DNA from: Ulota crispa
Taxonomy: Eukaryota; Streptophyta; Bryopsida; Orthotrichales; Orthotrichaceae
Direction: 5' to 3'
Length of the DNA stretch: 64,000 nucleotides
Assembly: GCA_963920765.1 (NCBI GenBank)
Contig: OY987243.1
Location: 372,001 to 436,000 of the forward strand
Below, one piece after another: positions 25,868-36,986 of this stretch (positions are counted from its first letter, which is position 1; each line of letters begins with the position of its first letter). The position numbers and the translations under genes are program-made. A model generated the notes under the pieces. That model was not told where the DNA came from and did not search any database. It was given only the letters and a program-made list of their open reading frames with translations.

Positions 25868-26490
25868 AGGTAGTTTACCCTATTATCATTGGGCTTTAGA
25901 TAAAAAATCAATAAAAAAATATTTATAATTTATCAAATGACATAGTTATGGTCTCATTTGAAAGATAATCAAGTCAAGGTTTTGTATCAAATTCCAAATT
26001 CCTAAATGAGTGAAGTATGAGTTAGTTATCAAGGTTTCAATGAGGTAAGGTCAAGGTTCCGCTCAAATTTGAAATTGCCCTATTATCACTTCCTTATCAC
26101 TTCCTTAGAGGTTTTCATTGTCATACATGATGATATTTTGTCATTTTCATCTTTGAACTTCTTCTTTGTTTCCTAGACCTTTGTGGTCATCCATAAGTGC
26201 TAACTTAGTTGACAATTTTCATTTTTTTTGAGTATTTTGCAACTGACATTGCTATAGCTAAGGCGTTGGGCAATAAATTGTATATCTAACTAAGGTCTTC
26301 ATAGCTAATACATTATATCTTTTGGAAATTTTGGTCAAATGAAACAAAAATTGCACTATTAGTAAAGGACTCAAAGACCTTTCTTGCAATATATGTGAAT
26401 TTGGATTTGAAACTAAACCTTGAATGATATGAATTTTTGAAGATAGAGAAGTGATAATAGGGGCGGAGTGATAATAGCGTAAACTACCCG
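25868..26490. mobile_element. MITE-like element with 20-bp inverted ends
   Basis: The left end is AGGTAGTTTACCCTATTATCA. The right end, inverted, is CGGGTAGTTTACGCTATTATC. A third 'ccctattatcacttcc' motif lies inside at about 26083. About 620 bp, non-coding. Superfamily unknown. Confidence 0.55.
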
Positions 26491-26627
26491 TGTAACTTTG
26501 TAAGTCTTTTGATAGTCCGACCTAAGCATTGCAATTTCACTTGACATGGGGAGTCATAGAGTGACCTCAAAGAGGGCATGTATCCATTGAGCAGACTATG
26601 AATGTTTCCAAATGCTCATTGCAAGAG

Positions 26628-26862
26628 CAATGTGCAGGAAAAACCGGCTGCTAGTTCATTGTTAGCCGCTAGAATTGGGAAAAAAACCGGTTGCATTTTG
26701 AAATTGCTGGCAAAAAATCCAGTTAAATTTTACTAAAAATCCTAAATATAACATGTTACTATGTAAATTTAGAAAAATATCCGGCACAATTTGGAAGAAA
26801 ACCGGTTGAATACAAAAAATGCCAAATTTAGTTGGTGTAGGCCAAAAAATTTCCAAACACTG
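26628..26862. mobile_element. hAT-like MITE with 8-bp target duplication
   Basis: The ends are CAATGTGCAGG... and ...CAAACACTG. They are flanked by TGCAAGAG (26620-26627) and TGCAGGAG (26863-26870), an 8-bp direct repeat with one mismatch. The interior 'aaccggctgctag' matches copies at 48069 and 62873. Terminal CARTG with 8-bp duplications is typical of hAT transposons. Confidence 0.65.
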
Positions 26863-26870
26863 TGCAGGAG

Positions 26871-28039
26871 CTACATGACGCACATGCAAAACGAAAAAGA
26901 TTTTTTTTGTCTATCCTTCAACAATGTGACTACGGTAGGAGCACCTTTCAATGGACACTTTTGTTAGATCAATTCAAGAAGAAGGTGCACTGAAATTTTG
27001 AATACAAATTTCTGTTAGGAAATGGGCACAAATGGGCAAAAAATTGTCCTCATACTACTTTGTAGCTTTATGAATAAAATATGAATTTTTGAAAATGAGG
27101 TTGTAGAAACACCTATTGTAGACACTAGACCTGTTGTAAATTAGTCATGAACCTTGGGAAAACAGACACAGAGAAAACCAAATGAGTGAACATGAGGGTT
27201 CAAGAATAAATCACTTTAATGCTTAAAATGGTCACTGTGACCACTCATACCCATGATTGATGTCCAATTTACCCAACTGCTAAATCTCATACCTCTGGTT
27301 TGTGTCTCATTTACCCAACTATTGAATCTTATATGACCTATTTTATAGGTATCCATGAACAAATCCTGTCCATTTAAGGTGCTCCTACCTTAGCTTGGTC
27401 ACCGGATGCTTCCTGGTTTTTCTACAAGGTTCCCAATCCATTCAGGTACAGATGGGAAGAATCGTAAAACTTATAAATTTAAGATCTTAGGTTTGCTTTT
27501 CATGCCGGAACCTACGTACCTTTTACTAGGCTCTCTTATAGGTCAAGGTATCTACACTTTATATTATTCAAATGACCATTTGAGGATGGTTCCTATTATT
27601 GACTTGTCATAACTCTTGTTTTGTCTTGTTGACAACTGAAAAAAGAACTAGATTCTCTTTGTGTGCATGTCTTGGGTTCCATATGAAAACATAATGAAAA
27701 TTCAGAGTTTTGACTACAAGTGCCTCCAAAATTGATCTTAGATTATCATGATCAAAAGGTGTTCATTACAAATAAGACGTTAGATGCCTCAATTTTGCAA
27801 ATATGTTGCTAAGTGGTTGTGTTTATCTTATCATGTTTACATCAGAAATCAAATTCTTCATTTTGTGTATCATGGGTACTTTGTATATGTTATTCCTTTG
27901 GGATAAACTCAACTACAGTAGCAATGTTCGTTAATCTATGAGATAATAAAATTCTAGTAACCTCTAAACTTCTTAACTCTTTCCTTGATTCAAAGTCTTC
28001 TATAAATGTATTACAAAGGAGCAAATTGAGAAAGCACTT
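26871..28039. other. Gene-free stretch
   Basis: I see no exon or element ends. The ORF at 27406-27612 (+) has no recognisable motif. Confidence 0.45.
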
Positions 28040-28311
28040 GAAACCTCATATTTAGTAGAATGGGAGTTTTTCATTGAAATGAGAGGTAAAGTCGACAAAA
28101 AGTTTTATGTCAATTCAACTTAATTTGAGCTGAATTGAAGTAAAACCTTTCAAATTTTACTTAAAATTAGAAAGTTTTATTGCAATTTAGGTCGACTCGA
28201 CCTAAATTGCAATAAAACCTTTCAAAACTAACCTGAAATTGAAAAGTTTTATATCTTCTTTGGTTATTTTGAGAGGTGCCTAATCTCCCATTTTACTGAA
28301 TATGAGGTTTT
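28040..28311. repeat. Fold-back MITE with a near-perfect central hairpin
   Basis: Outer arms: 'aaacctcatatttagtagaa' inverted as 'ttttactgaatatgaggttt'. The centre at about 28172-28226 is an inverted repeat of 25 nt per arm with one extra base, meeting at GGTCGACTCGACC. The whole 270 bp can fold on itself. Confidence 0.7.
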
Positions 28312-28463
28312 GAGTAGTGTGTATTGAACTAAGTTGTAGATTTTCAAATTTTGTTTTTTCGATTCTTGCGCTCATTCAAGAACTCCAATTTTTTTCGGTG
28401 GGAATATGACTTGCAGAAGAAGGTGAACAGACCTACCAAAAAGATAAAGTGAATGAAAAACAC

Positions 28464-28859
28464 TCAGGTTGGAAGATAAACAGTGAAATGGATGAAAGGG
28501 TTGGAAAAATAGAGAACGAGATTTAGAATTGACAACAAACATGCCACCTCGACAAGGCCGGAAATGAACGGAGGGGACGAAACCCACTCCACAGCAACTG
28601 AATCTTCTGTCACTTGCAATGCATGAAAGGACTCCAACTTTTCCCTCTTTTCAGTTTTTTTAGTTTTTATTGTATAAGCTGTGGTGGAATCTTTCGGATT
28701 CAAATGGCCATCATACAGGTGCACCAAGCACGTTCGTAACTTCGTACAGAGTGTTGACACTTGACACCTGCGCTTTTTCAAGAGGCGATGAGGCCATGAG
28801 GGAATCCCTGCGATGTGCCTTTTGACCGGCGCCCAGGATTGCAAGATTGCTTGCTGCAT
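28464..28859 (-). CDS. Unrecognised 131-codon ORF
   Basis: This is the longest ATG-initiated frame in the 21-40 kb part and sits in a GC-richer patch (28.4-29.1 kb). The N-terminal half is basic (a KRRCQVS region) and mixed. The middle has a Lys/Glu run followed by a more structured-looking stretch (ALQVTEDSVAVEWVSSPPF). The C-terminus is hydrophobic and could be one membrane segment. I do not recognise a family, and overlapping frames are also open, so it may be chance or part of a decayed gene. Confidence 0.2.
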   Translation of the reverse strand: MQQAILQSWAPVKRHIAGIPSWPHRLLKKRRCQVSTLCTKLRTCLVHLYDGHLNPKDSTTAYTIKTKKTEKREKLESFHALQVTEDSVAVEWVSSPPFISGLVEVACLLSILNLVLYFSNPFIHFTVYLPT

Positions 28860-29118
28860 GGAAAAGCAGCCTCAATCAGCACTACAGGAGCATCCGATTC
28901 TCGTGGCTGGCTCCCAATTCACCTGCGCTGCAAGTCTTTCAATCCTGTTCTGTACAGTACAACAATGCAGTTCAGCCGTGTCACTTCTGCACATGCATCC
29001 CATGCTTGGACACCAGGTGTTGGGATTGCCCTTTTGCTTGCTTCAGAGCCTAGTATTTCACTGCTTCTGATGTCGGGGCCACACAGGCTTTGAAACCGGC
29101 TGTTTGAACAGGCCGTTT

Positions 29119-30293
29119 TTAACCCATGAGCGCCCAGGTCATATTCACACAAATCCATACCCTTGTGTATTTAGTCCAATAAAAGTATTACCTAAGTAAA
29201 ATTAAATAGGTTGGATTTTTTTAAAGTGGTAGTAGACACATGCCTAAAGATACATGAAAAAGTACAAGTTCTTTGACTTTACCATTAACCCCTAAATCCT
29301 TGAGGCCTTTATTTTGTCAAAAGATACTCAAAATTGCCATTTCTATTGCAAAGAGTAATTTTTTTTGAAAATTGGTCTTTTTGCATATCTAACCGTAGGA
29401 TCTTGTACTAGACTAGTATAAGAATGTGGAAAAAAAAATTCAAAAACTTTGATTTCACAGATTGCAAGATATTTGAGTTTAAAATGTAAAAAACAGATTT
29501 TTTTGCACCTTGCATGACTAGACTATTTGACTTTGAACTTTTTTAACTTAAAACTTTTGCACCACGGAGTTTTGAGGTTTATTTTTGTATGGTGGGAAAT
29601 TGAGTTGAGAATCTTTGGAAAAAAATCAAAACAAAAAATAGTTAACTTTCATTCTTAAAAAAAATATTAGGTAGAAGAAGGTATGAGATTGAACAAAAAC
29701 TTAAATTGTTAATAACCATGCAATGGAATTGAAACTCACTAATTGCGATGGTGAGATTGTTCTAGCAAGCAAACATCACCCTCTCCAACAATTTTTTTTG
29801 AAAAACTGTTAAACTTGCATTCAAAAATGAAGTTCATAAGTTATTTTTTCAAGAAGATGCTTGAGGTGCCCAAAAAATAAGATCGTCCATAACTTTCTCA
29901 TAACTAATCCAAATGGAATGAATCAAAGCTTTAGATGTAGACAAAACTATAACCTATGACAAAAAAAAAAAATTAAAAAAATTCAAGTTTTTGTAAAAAA
30001 AATTTGCTACCCAATTTGCATAAATTTTTGCTTATCTAGGCATAACTTTTGCTTTTGGGCATTGATTGGAATAAAAATTATATTCCCCAGAAGCTAATGT
30101 GTTTTCCTATCTTCAAAAAGAGTTTGAAAAAATCAGGACAAAAATGGAGTCTGTAGGTACCTGCCCAAAATCCCATTTGTCCCCCGAGGGGATACTCAGG
30201 GATTTAGGGGTTAAGAAGAGGATAAGAGTCAAACGTGGACATTTTTCAAAACCAAGAGGCTGGTTTTGGGGACTGTGGGCACTCAGGGGTTAA
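29119..30293. mobile_element. Outer TTAA MITE carrying a nested insertion
   Basis: The left end TTAACCCATGAGCGCCCAGG pairs with the inverted right end TTAACCCCTGAGTGCCCAC. Without the nested element (29285-30214) it would be about 249 bp, the same length as the related-ended element at 20522-20770. Confidence 0.65.
29285..30214 (+). mobile_element. 930-bp TTAA element, family F, copy 1 (nested)
   Basis: The left end TTAACCCCTAAATCC pairs with the inverted right end TTAACCCCTAAATCCC. It shares its whole length with 33161-34095 (inverted) and with 53090-55518 after removal of that copy's insertion. Inside are conserved 'ttttgtcaaaagatactcaa' and 'aatcccatttgtccc'. It has no ORF of note. At 29809-29812 it keeps the single TTAA that is filled by an insertion in the 53-kb copy. 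Confidence 0.8.
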
Positions 30294-30660
30294 TTCTTAA
30301 ATGTCGAGGTGGATGTTTCTTGTTGGTTGACCTCCAAAAAACACTGTGCAATGCAGAAAAAAGTTGTTCTTGTCTAATTTTTTTTTGGAAGTGACCATAC
30401 ACACGTGGAGCACCATAGATGGTAAAAAACAACCTCACAAAATACACTCATATTTTGATGTGATCAAAATTGCGAGAAGATTCAAAGACACAATGTTAGG
30501 TCCCATGCTACCCTTTCTGACATTTTCATGAGGGCACCATGCATTGTTGACTTTTGCAACTTCTAGAAAGAATCCGATAACTTGGTGGGCACTTATTTTC
30601 ACTGTAAAGAGAACTGTAGCCGGGCTAGTCACCGTGACTAGCCCGGCGTTTAAGGGTTAA
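30290..30660 (+). mobile_element. 371-bp TTAA MITE, family K, with a GC-rich terminal palindrome
   Basis: The right end, inverted, is TTAACCCTTAAACGCCGGGC. The left end TTAATTCTTAAATGTCG shares its TTAA with the previous element. Just inside the right end is a palindrome with 14-bp perfect arms (GCCGGGCTAGTCAC, 30619-30632, then one C, then its complement to 30647). Related copies: 47492-47854 (inverted) and 49137 onward. Confidence 0.65.
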
Positions 30661-31998
30661 AAACAATTGTTTTAGCAACTAGTTTCTAAAATTTGGGCCA
30701 CACAGGAATTTTATAAAAACAATTGTTTTCTCTACTGAGGTTAGGTGATTTGCCATTATGTAGGGCAAAGCTGAAAAGTTTCAACTCTAATCGCAAACGC
30801 AAGTCAAGATAAAAATCTGCCCTCAATGCTAACAATGCTTAATTTTGCTCTCCTCCATTTACTTAGACTAAAACCAGCTTGTTCAATTCAAAAAAAAAAT
30901 TAAAACTCCCAAATTTTATAAATCAACAATAAATGCCTAAAGTTCTTACATTTCTAGCAATCAAAAAATATAAGATTTTTCACCATAACCCCACAAAATG
31001 GCATGCCATCTAACTTCAACTCTCTTTATCAATACTAAGAAGAAGAAAAAAATTACTACAAGTCTACAACAAGAGATAGTGACTTTTGAAATTAAAATAT
31101 TATGAAATTAAAATGTGTTTTATTTGATTAAACTTGCATGCACTATAAGGGAACATTGTCAATTCTGTCATTTTTGTCAATTTGAACAATTTTTTGTCAA
31201 TCCACACACATTTAATCAATTTGAATGTGTCAATTTGGAGATTGTTGCCTTGTAATGACGATACTACAATGATAATTGCTTAATGCAGAAATGATACAGA
31301 AGAAACCATCATTCTTATACTTTTGCATTAGAAGCATATGTGGGTAAGTAGCCCAAATGTTTATTTTTGTGTGTACCTAATAATTTATTATATTTGACAA
31401 TTTATATATTTTATACTTAAGAGAAAAGTTAAGTATCTTACAATTTGGAAATTTTGTAGCTTTTTTAAATTTTAATAGTATCTATGATATTTCATGTTGT
31501 TCAAGGCTAGGCCACACCAAACAAAATTGGCGTTTCAAAAAGTCATTTTGTAAAAAACAGGTGGCAACTATTACTTGTGTGTGGAAACAAAAATTCTTTG
31601 ACTTTTCATTCCACTTCTTTGTTTTGTTCAAAATCAACATTTTTGAAAGTTCAAAAAATAGTGTCTTAAACCTCCTATCCTAGAATGGTGGAGAGGTTGG
31701 TTTTAGGTCGAACAATAGTGAAATAGTGGGAAAGTGATTGTCCCCTTGTTTTCTAGAAAATATCAAAATTTTCAAATTCAATCTCCTGATGGTAGATTTT
31801 CAAACTCTTATAAATTTTTTTAAATGTGAAAATATCTAGCCCTAAAGTTTAAATTTTGGGTAAAAATCTACCAATTTTAACAAATTTCCCCACGAATTTT
31901 CCTTCCCTCCACGTATTCTCCAATGTGGAGGAGACAACAAAGTACTCATTTGTCAGAAATTTAACCCCTCCATAGGCCCACAAAATCATAATAAGGTA
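30661..31998. other. AT-rich gene-free stretch
   Basis: No supported exon or element ends. Confidence 0.5.
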
Positions 31999-32284
31999 GC
32001 AACACCCATAACCATCACCTCTAAAATCTTGCAAAATTTACGGAAGTGAATAGATGAAATTACAAAGATGTACAACATGTGAACATGAAACCTTAGTGTT
32101 GGTATTAGATGCAATTGCAGTTGGCTCTTTAAAAATTCACAACTTCTATTTGCAATATCCAAATAATACATTTAAAATTGCAAACTCATCATTTTTCTCT
32201 TGCGAATAGGATCTTATAATTTTTTATATGTTTGTTAAAAATCATCAGGTTCAAAACCCTTAATTTGACAGTTATGGGTGCTGC
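31999..32284 (+). mobile_element. Dispersed repeat, copy 1 of 2 (other copy at 56001)
   Basis: The ends GCAACACCCATAACCATC and (inverted) GCAGCACCCATAACTGTC form an imperfect inverted repeat. Its interior ('tacaacatgtgaacatgaa', 'tttgctctttaaaaat'-like, 'gcaaactcat') recurs at 56001-56285. Confidence 0.5.
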
Positions 32285-32550
32285 TAATGTATAGTTGATC
32301 GAGCTCCTAACTCTCATTCATCCAAAAAGGGGCAATGAGGAGTCAGTTCACTCTAGTAGCCCTCCGAAATAGAGGCAGATTCTTACATTTACTCGTATAC
32401 AGCCGCTTTTCCACCCTAGCCCCAGAAACAAGGTGTCAGAGTCATTGACACCAGGGTGAGTTTTAGTGCACTCCAAGAGGTTATGCACCAGTGTTTTACT
32501 TTAATAAAAAGGATGTCGGTTTTATTTAGAGAGAGCCACGGGGACTACAG
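32285..32550. other. GC-richer flank of an isolated exon
   Basis: It may be intronic or untranslated sequence of the gene to which 32551-32757 belongs. No further exon could be defined. Confidence 0.3.
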
Positions 32551-32757
32551 GAATTCGTGGACCCCAAGGAGTGCACGAGGTACCATGCGACACTATTGGG
32601 GAGTGGGGACGAAAGTGAGTCATCATTCATGGAGCAACTTATTATCGAAATTGCGACACCCCGGATTGACATCCCATTGGCTGAAGCTGATACTTTGAAT
32701 ATGGTTGCATTCAGCACAGCTCAGTTGAATCTCTATCACGATAAACCTGATGCTACT
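32551..32757 (+). CDS. Isolated internal exon of an unrecognised gene
   Basis: The 207-bp open stretch is bounded by a good acceptor (gggactacag, ending 32550) and a consensus donor (gtaagt, 32758). It is exactly 69 codons, phase 0 at both ends. The peptide (starting EFVDPKECTRYHATL, then GSGDESESSF, and ending FSTAQLNLYHDKPDAT) is balanced in composition, unlike translations of the AT-rich flanks. I do not recognise the family. No partner exon could be linked; the GC-richer patches at 32.3, 38.1 and 42.8 kb are candidates. It may be part of a gene with very long transposon-filled introns or a captured exon fragment. Confidence 0.4.
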
Positions 32758-32859
32758 GTAAGTTATTGCTGAAATAGGCTCACCTCACACTTTTGTCTGG
32801 AGTCTGGACCGCAGGAGAGGAGGCATTGCATCCCTGCATTCAGGATGCCTTGTGACCCC

Positions 32860-33137
32860 TGTCAATTAGGTTGCCTTACCCTAAAAAGTTATCTCACGTT
32901 TTCTCTTTTGGTCAATTGGAAGCACATACAAGTCTCTAGATTCTAGGTTTTCACATGGTTTACAAAGTGGACCCTACTAATTTGTTTTGTTGCAATATCA
33001 TTGTTATTGTTAGGATCTTTAAAATTTGTTTACTGCAATAATTACTTATGAAAATTATTGTAGAAGCAGAGATTTATATAGTGCAAAGTGTCAAGAAATT
33101 AGTATGAGGGCAACCTCAATGCAATATTCAGTGTAGG
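32860..33137. mobile_element. MITE, 'AGGTTGCC' family copy 4
   Basis: The left end ATTAGGTTGCCTTACC is shortened compared with the other copies. The right end GGCAACCTCAATGCAATATT is intact. The interior 'tatatagtgcaaagtgtcaa' is shared. Confidence 0.6.
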
Positions 33138-33160
33138 AAGTTTTTGATTACGTGCCTTAT

Positions 33161-34095
33161 TTAACCCCTAAAGGACCGTTGTCCCTACAAGGGACAAATG
33201 GGATTTTGGCCAGGTACTTACGGCCTCAATTTTTGTCCTAAATTTTTGAGACTTTTCTAGAAGATAGGAAAACACATTAGCTTTTGGGGAATATAACTTT
33301 TATTCCAATCAATGCTAGGGAGCAAAAGTTATGCCCAAATAAGCACAAATTTGGAGAGTCCGGGCAGCAATTATTTTTTATAAAAGCTTTTTTTTTTTTT
33401 TTTTTTTTTTAATTTTTAATTTTAACTCATAGATTCTATCTTTTTCTACATCTAAAGCTTTGATTCATTCCATTTGGACTAGTTATGAGAAAGTTATGGA
33501 CAATCTACTTTTTGGGCAATTCAAGCATCTTCTTGAGAAAAGAACTTATAAATTTCATTTTTGAATAAAAGTTTAACCTTTTCAAAAAAAATTGTTGGAA
33601 AGGGTGAAGTTTGCTTTCTACAAAAATCTCACCGTTGAGATTATTGCGTTTCAATTCCATTGCATGGTTATTAACAATTTAAGGTTTTGTTCAATCTCAT
33701 ACCTTCTACTTGATGTTTTTTTAAAGAATGAAAATCAAGTACTTGTTGTTTTGATTTCTTTCCCAAGATTCCCAACTCAACTTCCCACCACAAAAAAACA
33801 AAGTTCCAAACTCTGTGGTGCAAAAGTTTTAAGTTAAAAAAGTTCAAAGTTAGATAATCTAGTCATGCAAGGTGCAAAAAACCTTCATTTTTACACTTTG
33901 AATGCAAATATCTTCCAATCTATGCAATCAAAGTTCTTGAGTTTTGTATGACACATTCTCATACTAGTCAAGTACAAGATCCTACAATCAAATATGCAAA
34001 AAGACCAATTGTCAAACGTTTTTACTCTTTTCCATAGAAGTGGCATTTTTGAGTGTCTTTTGACAAAATAAAGGCCATGGTTCTTTACGGGTTAA
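33161..34095 (-). mobile_element. 935-bp TTAA element, family F, copy 2 (inverted)
   Basis: The left end TTAACCCCTAAAGGACC pairs with the inverted right end TTAACCCGTAAAGAACC. It is the reverse-orientation counterpart of 29285-30214. The subterminal 'ttgtccctacaagggacaa' is palindromic. A T-run (33388-33410) corresponds to A-runs in the other copies. The TTAA at 33573-33576 is an empty target relative to the 53-kb copy. Its right TTAA is shared with the next element. Confidence 0.8.
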
Positions 34096-34353
34096 CCCCT
34101 AAAGCCATGAACACCCCTTCTTGGTAACACACCAATTTTGGGTAGCTCACTACCAATGGGGTTTTCATTTTTTTTTGAAATTTTCACACATGATGGGTCC
34201 AAGGAGTAGCTTTAAGACCCAATAATTTTCATAATTTTTGACTTCATGGTTCAAAGTTATTGCATGATATGTAGTTTTCTTTGCTTGGAGGGTAGCCAAA
34301 AAGTTCTTTAAAATTTATATTTCTTGAATTTTGTTTTTTAAAATTGGTTCTTT

Positions 34354-34401
<48 letters not shown>

Positions 34402-35053
34402 TTGGAAATCTTTGAATCATTCCATTTTGATCAATAAGATGAAAGTTATGAGGAGATTTTGTTTGCGAGCAATTATGGATTCTCTGCTCTAAAATAAACT
34501 TTGAAGTCCTTTATTTTACTCAATTTTCAATATTTAAAAAATAAAAAAAATGAAAAGATGTAGATTGTTTATTGCAACATTATACCCATTGGAATTGGAA
34601 TTTTTCATTTCCATAATTAAATTCTTAACAATTTTGTGGTCTGAATCATTCTCTACTTCTTTTTACTTACTAATGTTTTTCCATGTGTTCTACTATTTTA
34701 AATGATTTGAAAAATTTTGAGTGTGTACCCAACTTGCTTTGAAGAACAAATTCAAAAAATCACAACCATTTTGAAGTTTTTTCATACAAATATGACCTTG
34801 TGAAGTGCAACTGCCTGGATTTTTGCAGAGATAAAAAATGTCTTTTTGTCAATTCCAAATCAAATATCTAACAATCTACATGGTGAAAACTCTTGAATTT
34901 TATTTCACATTTTTTGATACTAGTGTAGTACAAGATCTTACAGCTACAATTGTCAAAGAAATTCTAAAAGTTCTAAAATTTGGTCCTTGTACTAGAAATG
35001 ACAATTTTGGAGCGGTTTTGGTGAAAATTTGAGCTTAGTGCTTTAGGGGTCAA
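34092..35053 (+). mobile_element. TTAA element, family G, copy 1
   Basis: The left end TTAACCCCTAAAGCCATG shares the TTAA at 34092-34095 with the previous element. The right end, inverted, is TTGACCCCTAAAGCAC (TTAA mutated to TCAA on the plus strand). The first 250 bp match 40316-41132 ('gttattgcatgatatgt', 'gggtagctcac'). An (AT)n run lies at 34356-34398. Confidence 0.65.
34356..34398. repeat. (AT)n microsatellite
   Basis: Uninterrupted alternating AT of 43 bp inside a TTAA element. Confidence 0.9.
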
Positions 35054-35822
35054 AAAGCGAGCCAGGAACAGAGCCTCTCCAAGTTTGCCGCCATAAGATT
35101 AGCGCTTTTTTTTTTTTTTGTGTCGGCAATTATTGCCATATTTCTCCTTGTCCACAAACGATTGGCTGAAAAAAGGAGGGACCTCGCACTAGTGGCTCAA
35201 ACCTGTCAAAGTTTTGGCCAGAGTAGCTCCATACAGAAAAAAATGCCCTACATAGGATGGGAAATTATCCTCTATAAAATATATGCTTTTAGAAGGGACC
35301 AATTGCAAAACTAGTACATTGAAATCCTACTTGTAAAGGCATGTAAGTTAAAGTAAATTCTTATAGCTTGGCTGATAAGAGAGAGTTGACTTCTGGGGTG
35401 TATCATTGCCTTGGGGGGTAGCGTCAGTCAATTAAATAGTTTCAATGACATATTTTCTATGACAGAGAGAAAATCACATTGGAAAAGACCCAGATTTCTA
35501 ATTTATTCAACAAAGTGCCGTTGCAAACTTGCAATGGTTTCGAAAGCTTAATTATGAAAGTTGGAAATATTGCACGGTAATTATTATTGCTGAACATACT
35601 TCTCCTCGTGGAGGGAAAATTTAGCATTGAAAATCCAAGCAAAGAAAATTATAATATTATCTAAAATTCATGTTTGACAACTTTTGTGCAAACAAATCAA
35701 AAGTTAGGAGAATATACTATTGGGCAATGAATAGAACATACCCCAAAATTAAACTGTTTCGTAAACTGTAGTGCTAAATATGCCTTTCAGTGACAATAAT
35801 TTGAGCCTGCCACAAAAACAAC
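35054..35822. other. Gene-free stretch
   Basis: Only short ORFs (35120-35314, 35457-35642) of no recognisable composition. No element ends. Confidence 0.45.
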
Positions 35823-35939
35823 CACTACAAGAAAACCATGGTTGAATCTACAAAACGTTGATAGAAATTGTGACCTAATCTATAATATCATTATTTTTGT
35901 CAACTTTTTTGTAGATTTGACCATGGTTCTCTTGTAATG
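35823..35939. mobile_element. 117-bp CACTA-type MITE with 3-bp target duplication
   Basis: The ends are CACTACAAGAAAACCATGG and, inverted, CATTACAAGAGAACCATGG. AAC flanks both sides (35820-35822 and 35940-35942). The CACTACAAGAAAA end and the 3-bp duplication are diagnostic of CACTA (En/Spm) transposons. Confidence 0.85.
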
Positions 35940-36051
35940 AACAAAGTTTTGCACTCTATCCATTACAACAACTAGATTGATAGTGTGTTAATAAATTAAC
36001 CCATAGAATTGTAAAACAAGTTGTATGCATAACATGAAAAAAAATATGATA

Positions 36052-36286
36052 CACTCAAGCCTCTCTTATTGCATATTCCCTATTTGCATAACTACTTGGG
36101 GTTCTTAAATTGCATACTCTCTATGTGCATAAAGTGTGGTCCAATAATCATGAATAAAGTTATTTTTGTTAGAGTGTGACCACCAAAGTACATTGTCACC
36201 AATAGAAAATGTGCTTGAACCTCTTTGTGTGCATACTACTAAAAGAAACTCCCCACCGTTCCCATGCAATAAGAGAGGTTTGACTG
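36052..36286. mobile_element. pogo-like MITE with TA target duplication
   Basis: The left end is CACTCAAGCCTCTCTTATTG. The right end, inverted, is CAGTCAAACCTCTCTTATTG. TA lies immediately outside on each side (36050-36051, 36287-36288). The CAGTnnAACCTCTC end matches plant pogo-like MITEs. Confidence 0.75.
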
Positions 36287-36459
36287 TATATAATTTGTCA
36301 TGTGTGTCCATGAGGTTTGCATAGTCAAAACATTCCCAAGAGACTCTTCATTCATGTTGATCTTTTACACCGGAGTTAACCTTCCTTTACAATTTATAAG
36401 TAATTTGGAAGTGTGCAATTATAGAATAAATTATTACTAAAGTTGATTGATTCTTCAAG

Positions 36460-36848
36460 GGAGTTGATGTATGCACACTTGGGGTTTGTTAAATGTACAC
36501 CTGGGGTTAAATTTTAGATCTTTATCATCGACAAGTTGAATTTGGAAAATATGAGCTCACATCTTATTTGACTTAGAATCACAAAGGAGGATACAATTGA
36601 ACAACATCCAATAAAAAAGCTTAGTTTTTTATACAAACTAGGGTAAATGTAATGATTTGTCCCCAAGCTAAGCTTTTCCACTAAAAGCTATTCAATTGTA
36701 TCCTCCTTTGTGGTTCCAAACTAAATTAAGGTTTCTAAATCCAAATGTGAATTCAAATTTTCAAATTCAACCTGCTGATGGTAAATATCTAAAATGTACC
36801 CCCCAATGTACTTATAACAAACCCCTGGTGTGCATATATTCAATTCCC
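36460..36848. mobile_element. Fold-back MITE, about 390 bp
   Basis: The left end 'ggagttgatgtatgcacac' followed by 'ggggtttgtta' pairs with the inverted right end 'ggaattgaatatatgcacac' followed by 'ggggtttgtta'. Inner arms also pair ('acaaaggaggatacaattga' with 'tcaattgtatcctcctttgt'). Confidence 0.65.
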
Positions 36849-36986
36849 TTTTTCTGTTCAGCTTTGTAGCGAAATAAAAGGTAAAAGCTTTTTGGTGAAT
36901 AAACTATGTAGAACAAAGAACTACAGAGGGCATGTTATGCCAAGCATAATCCAAGTATTCCTATCAATGTTTTGAGGGACTTTCTT

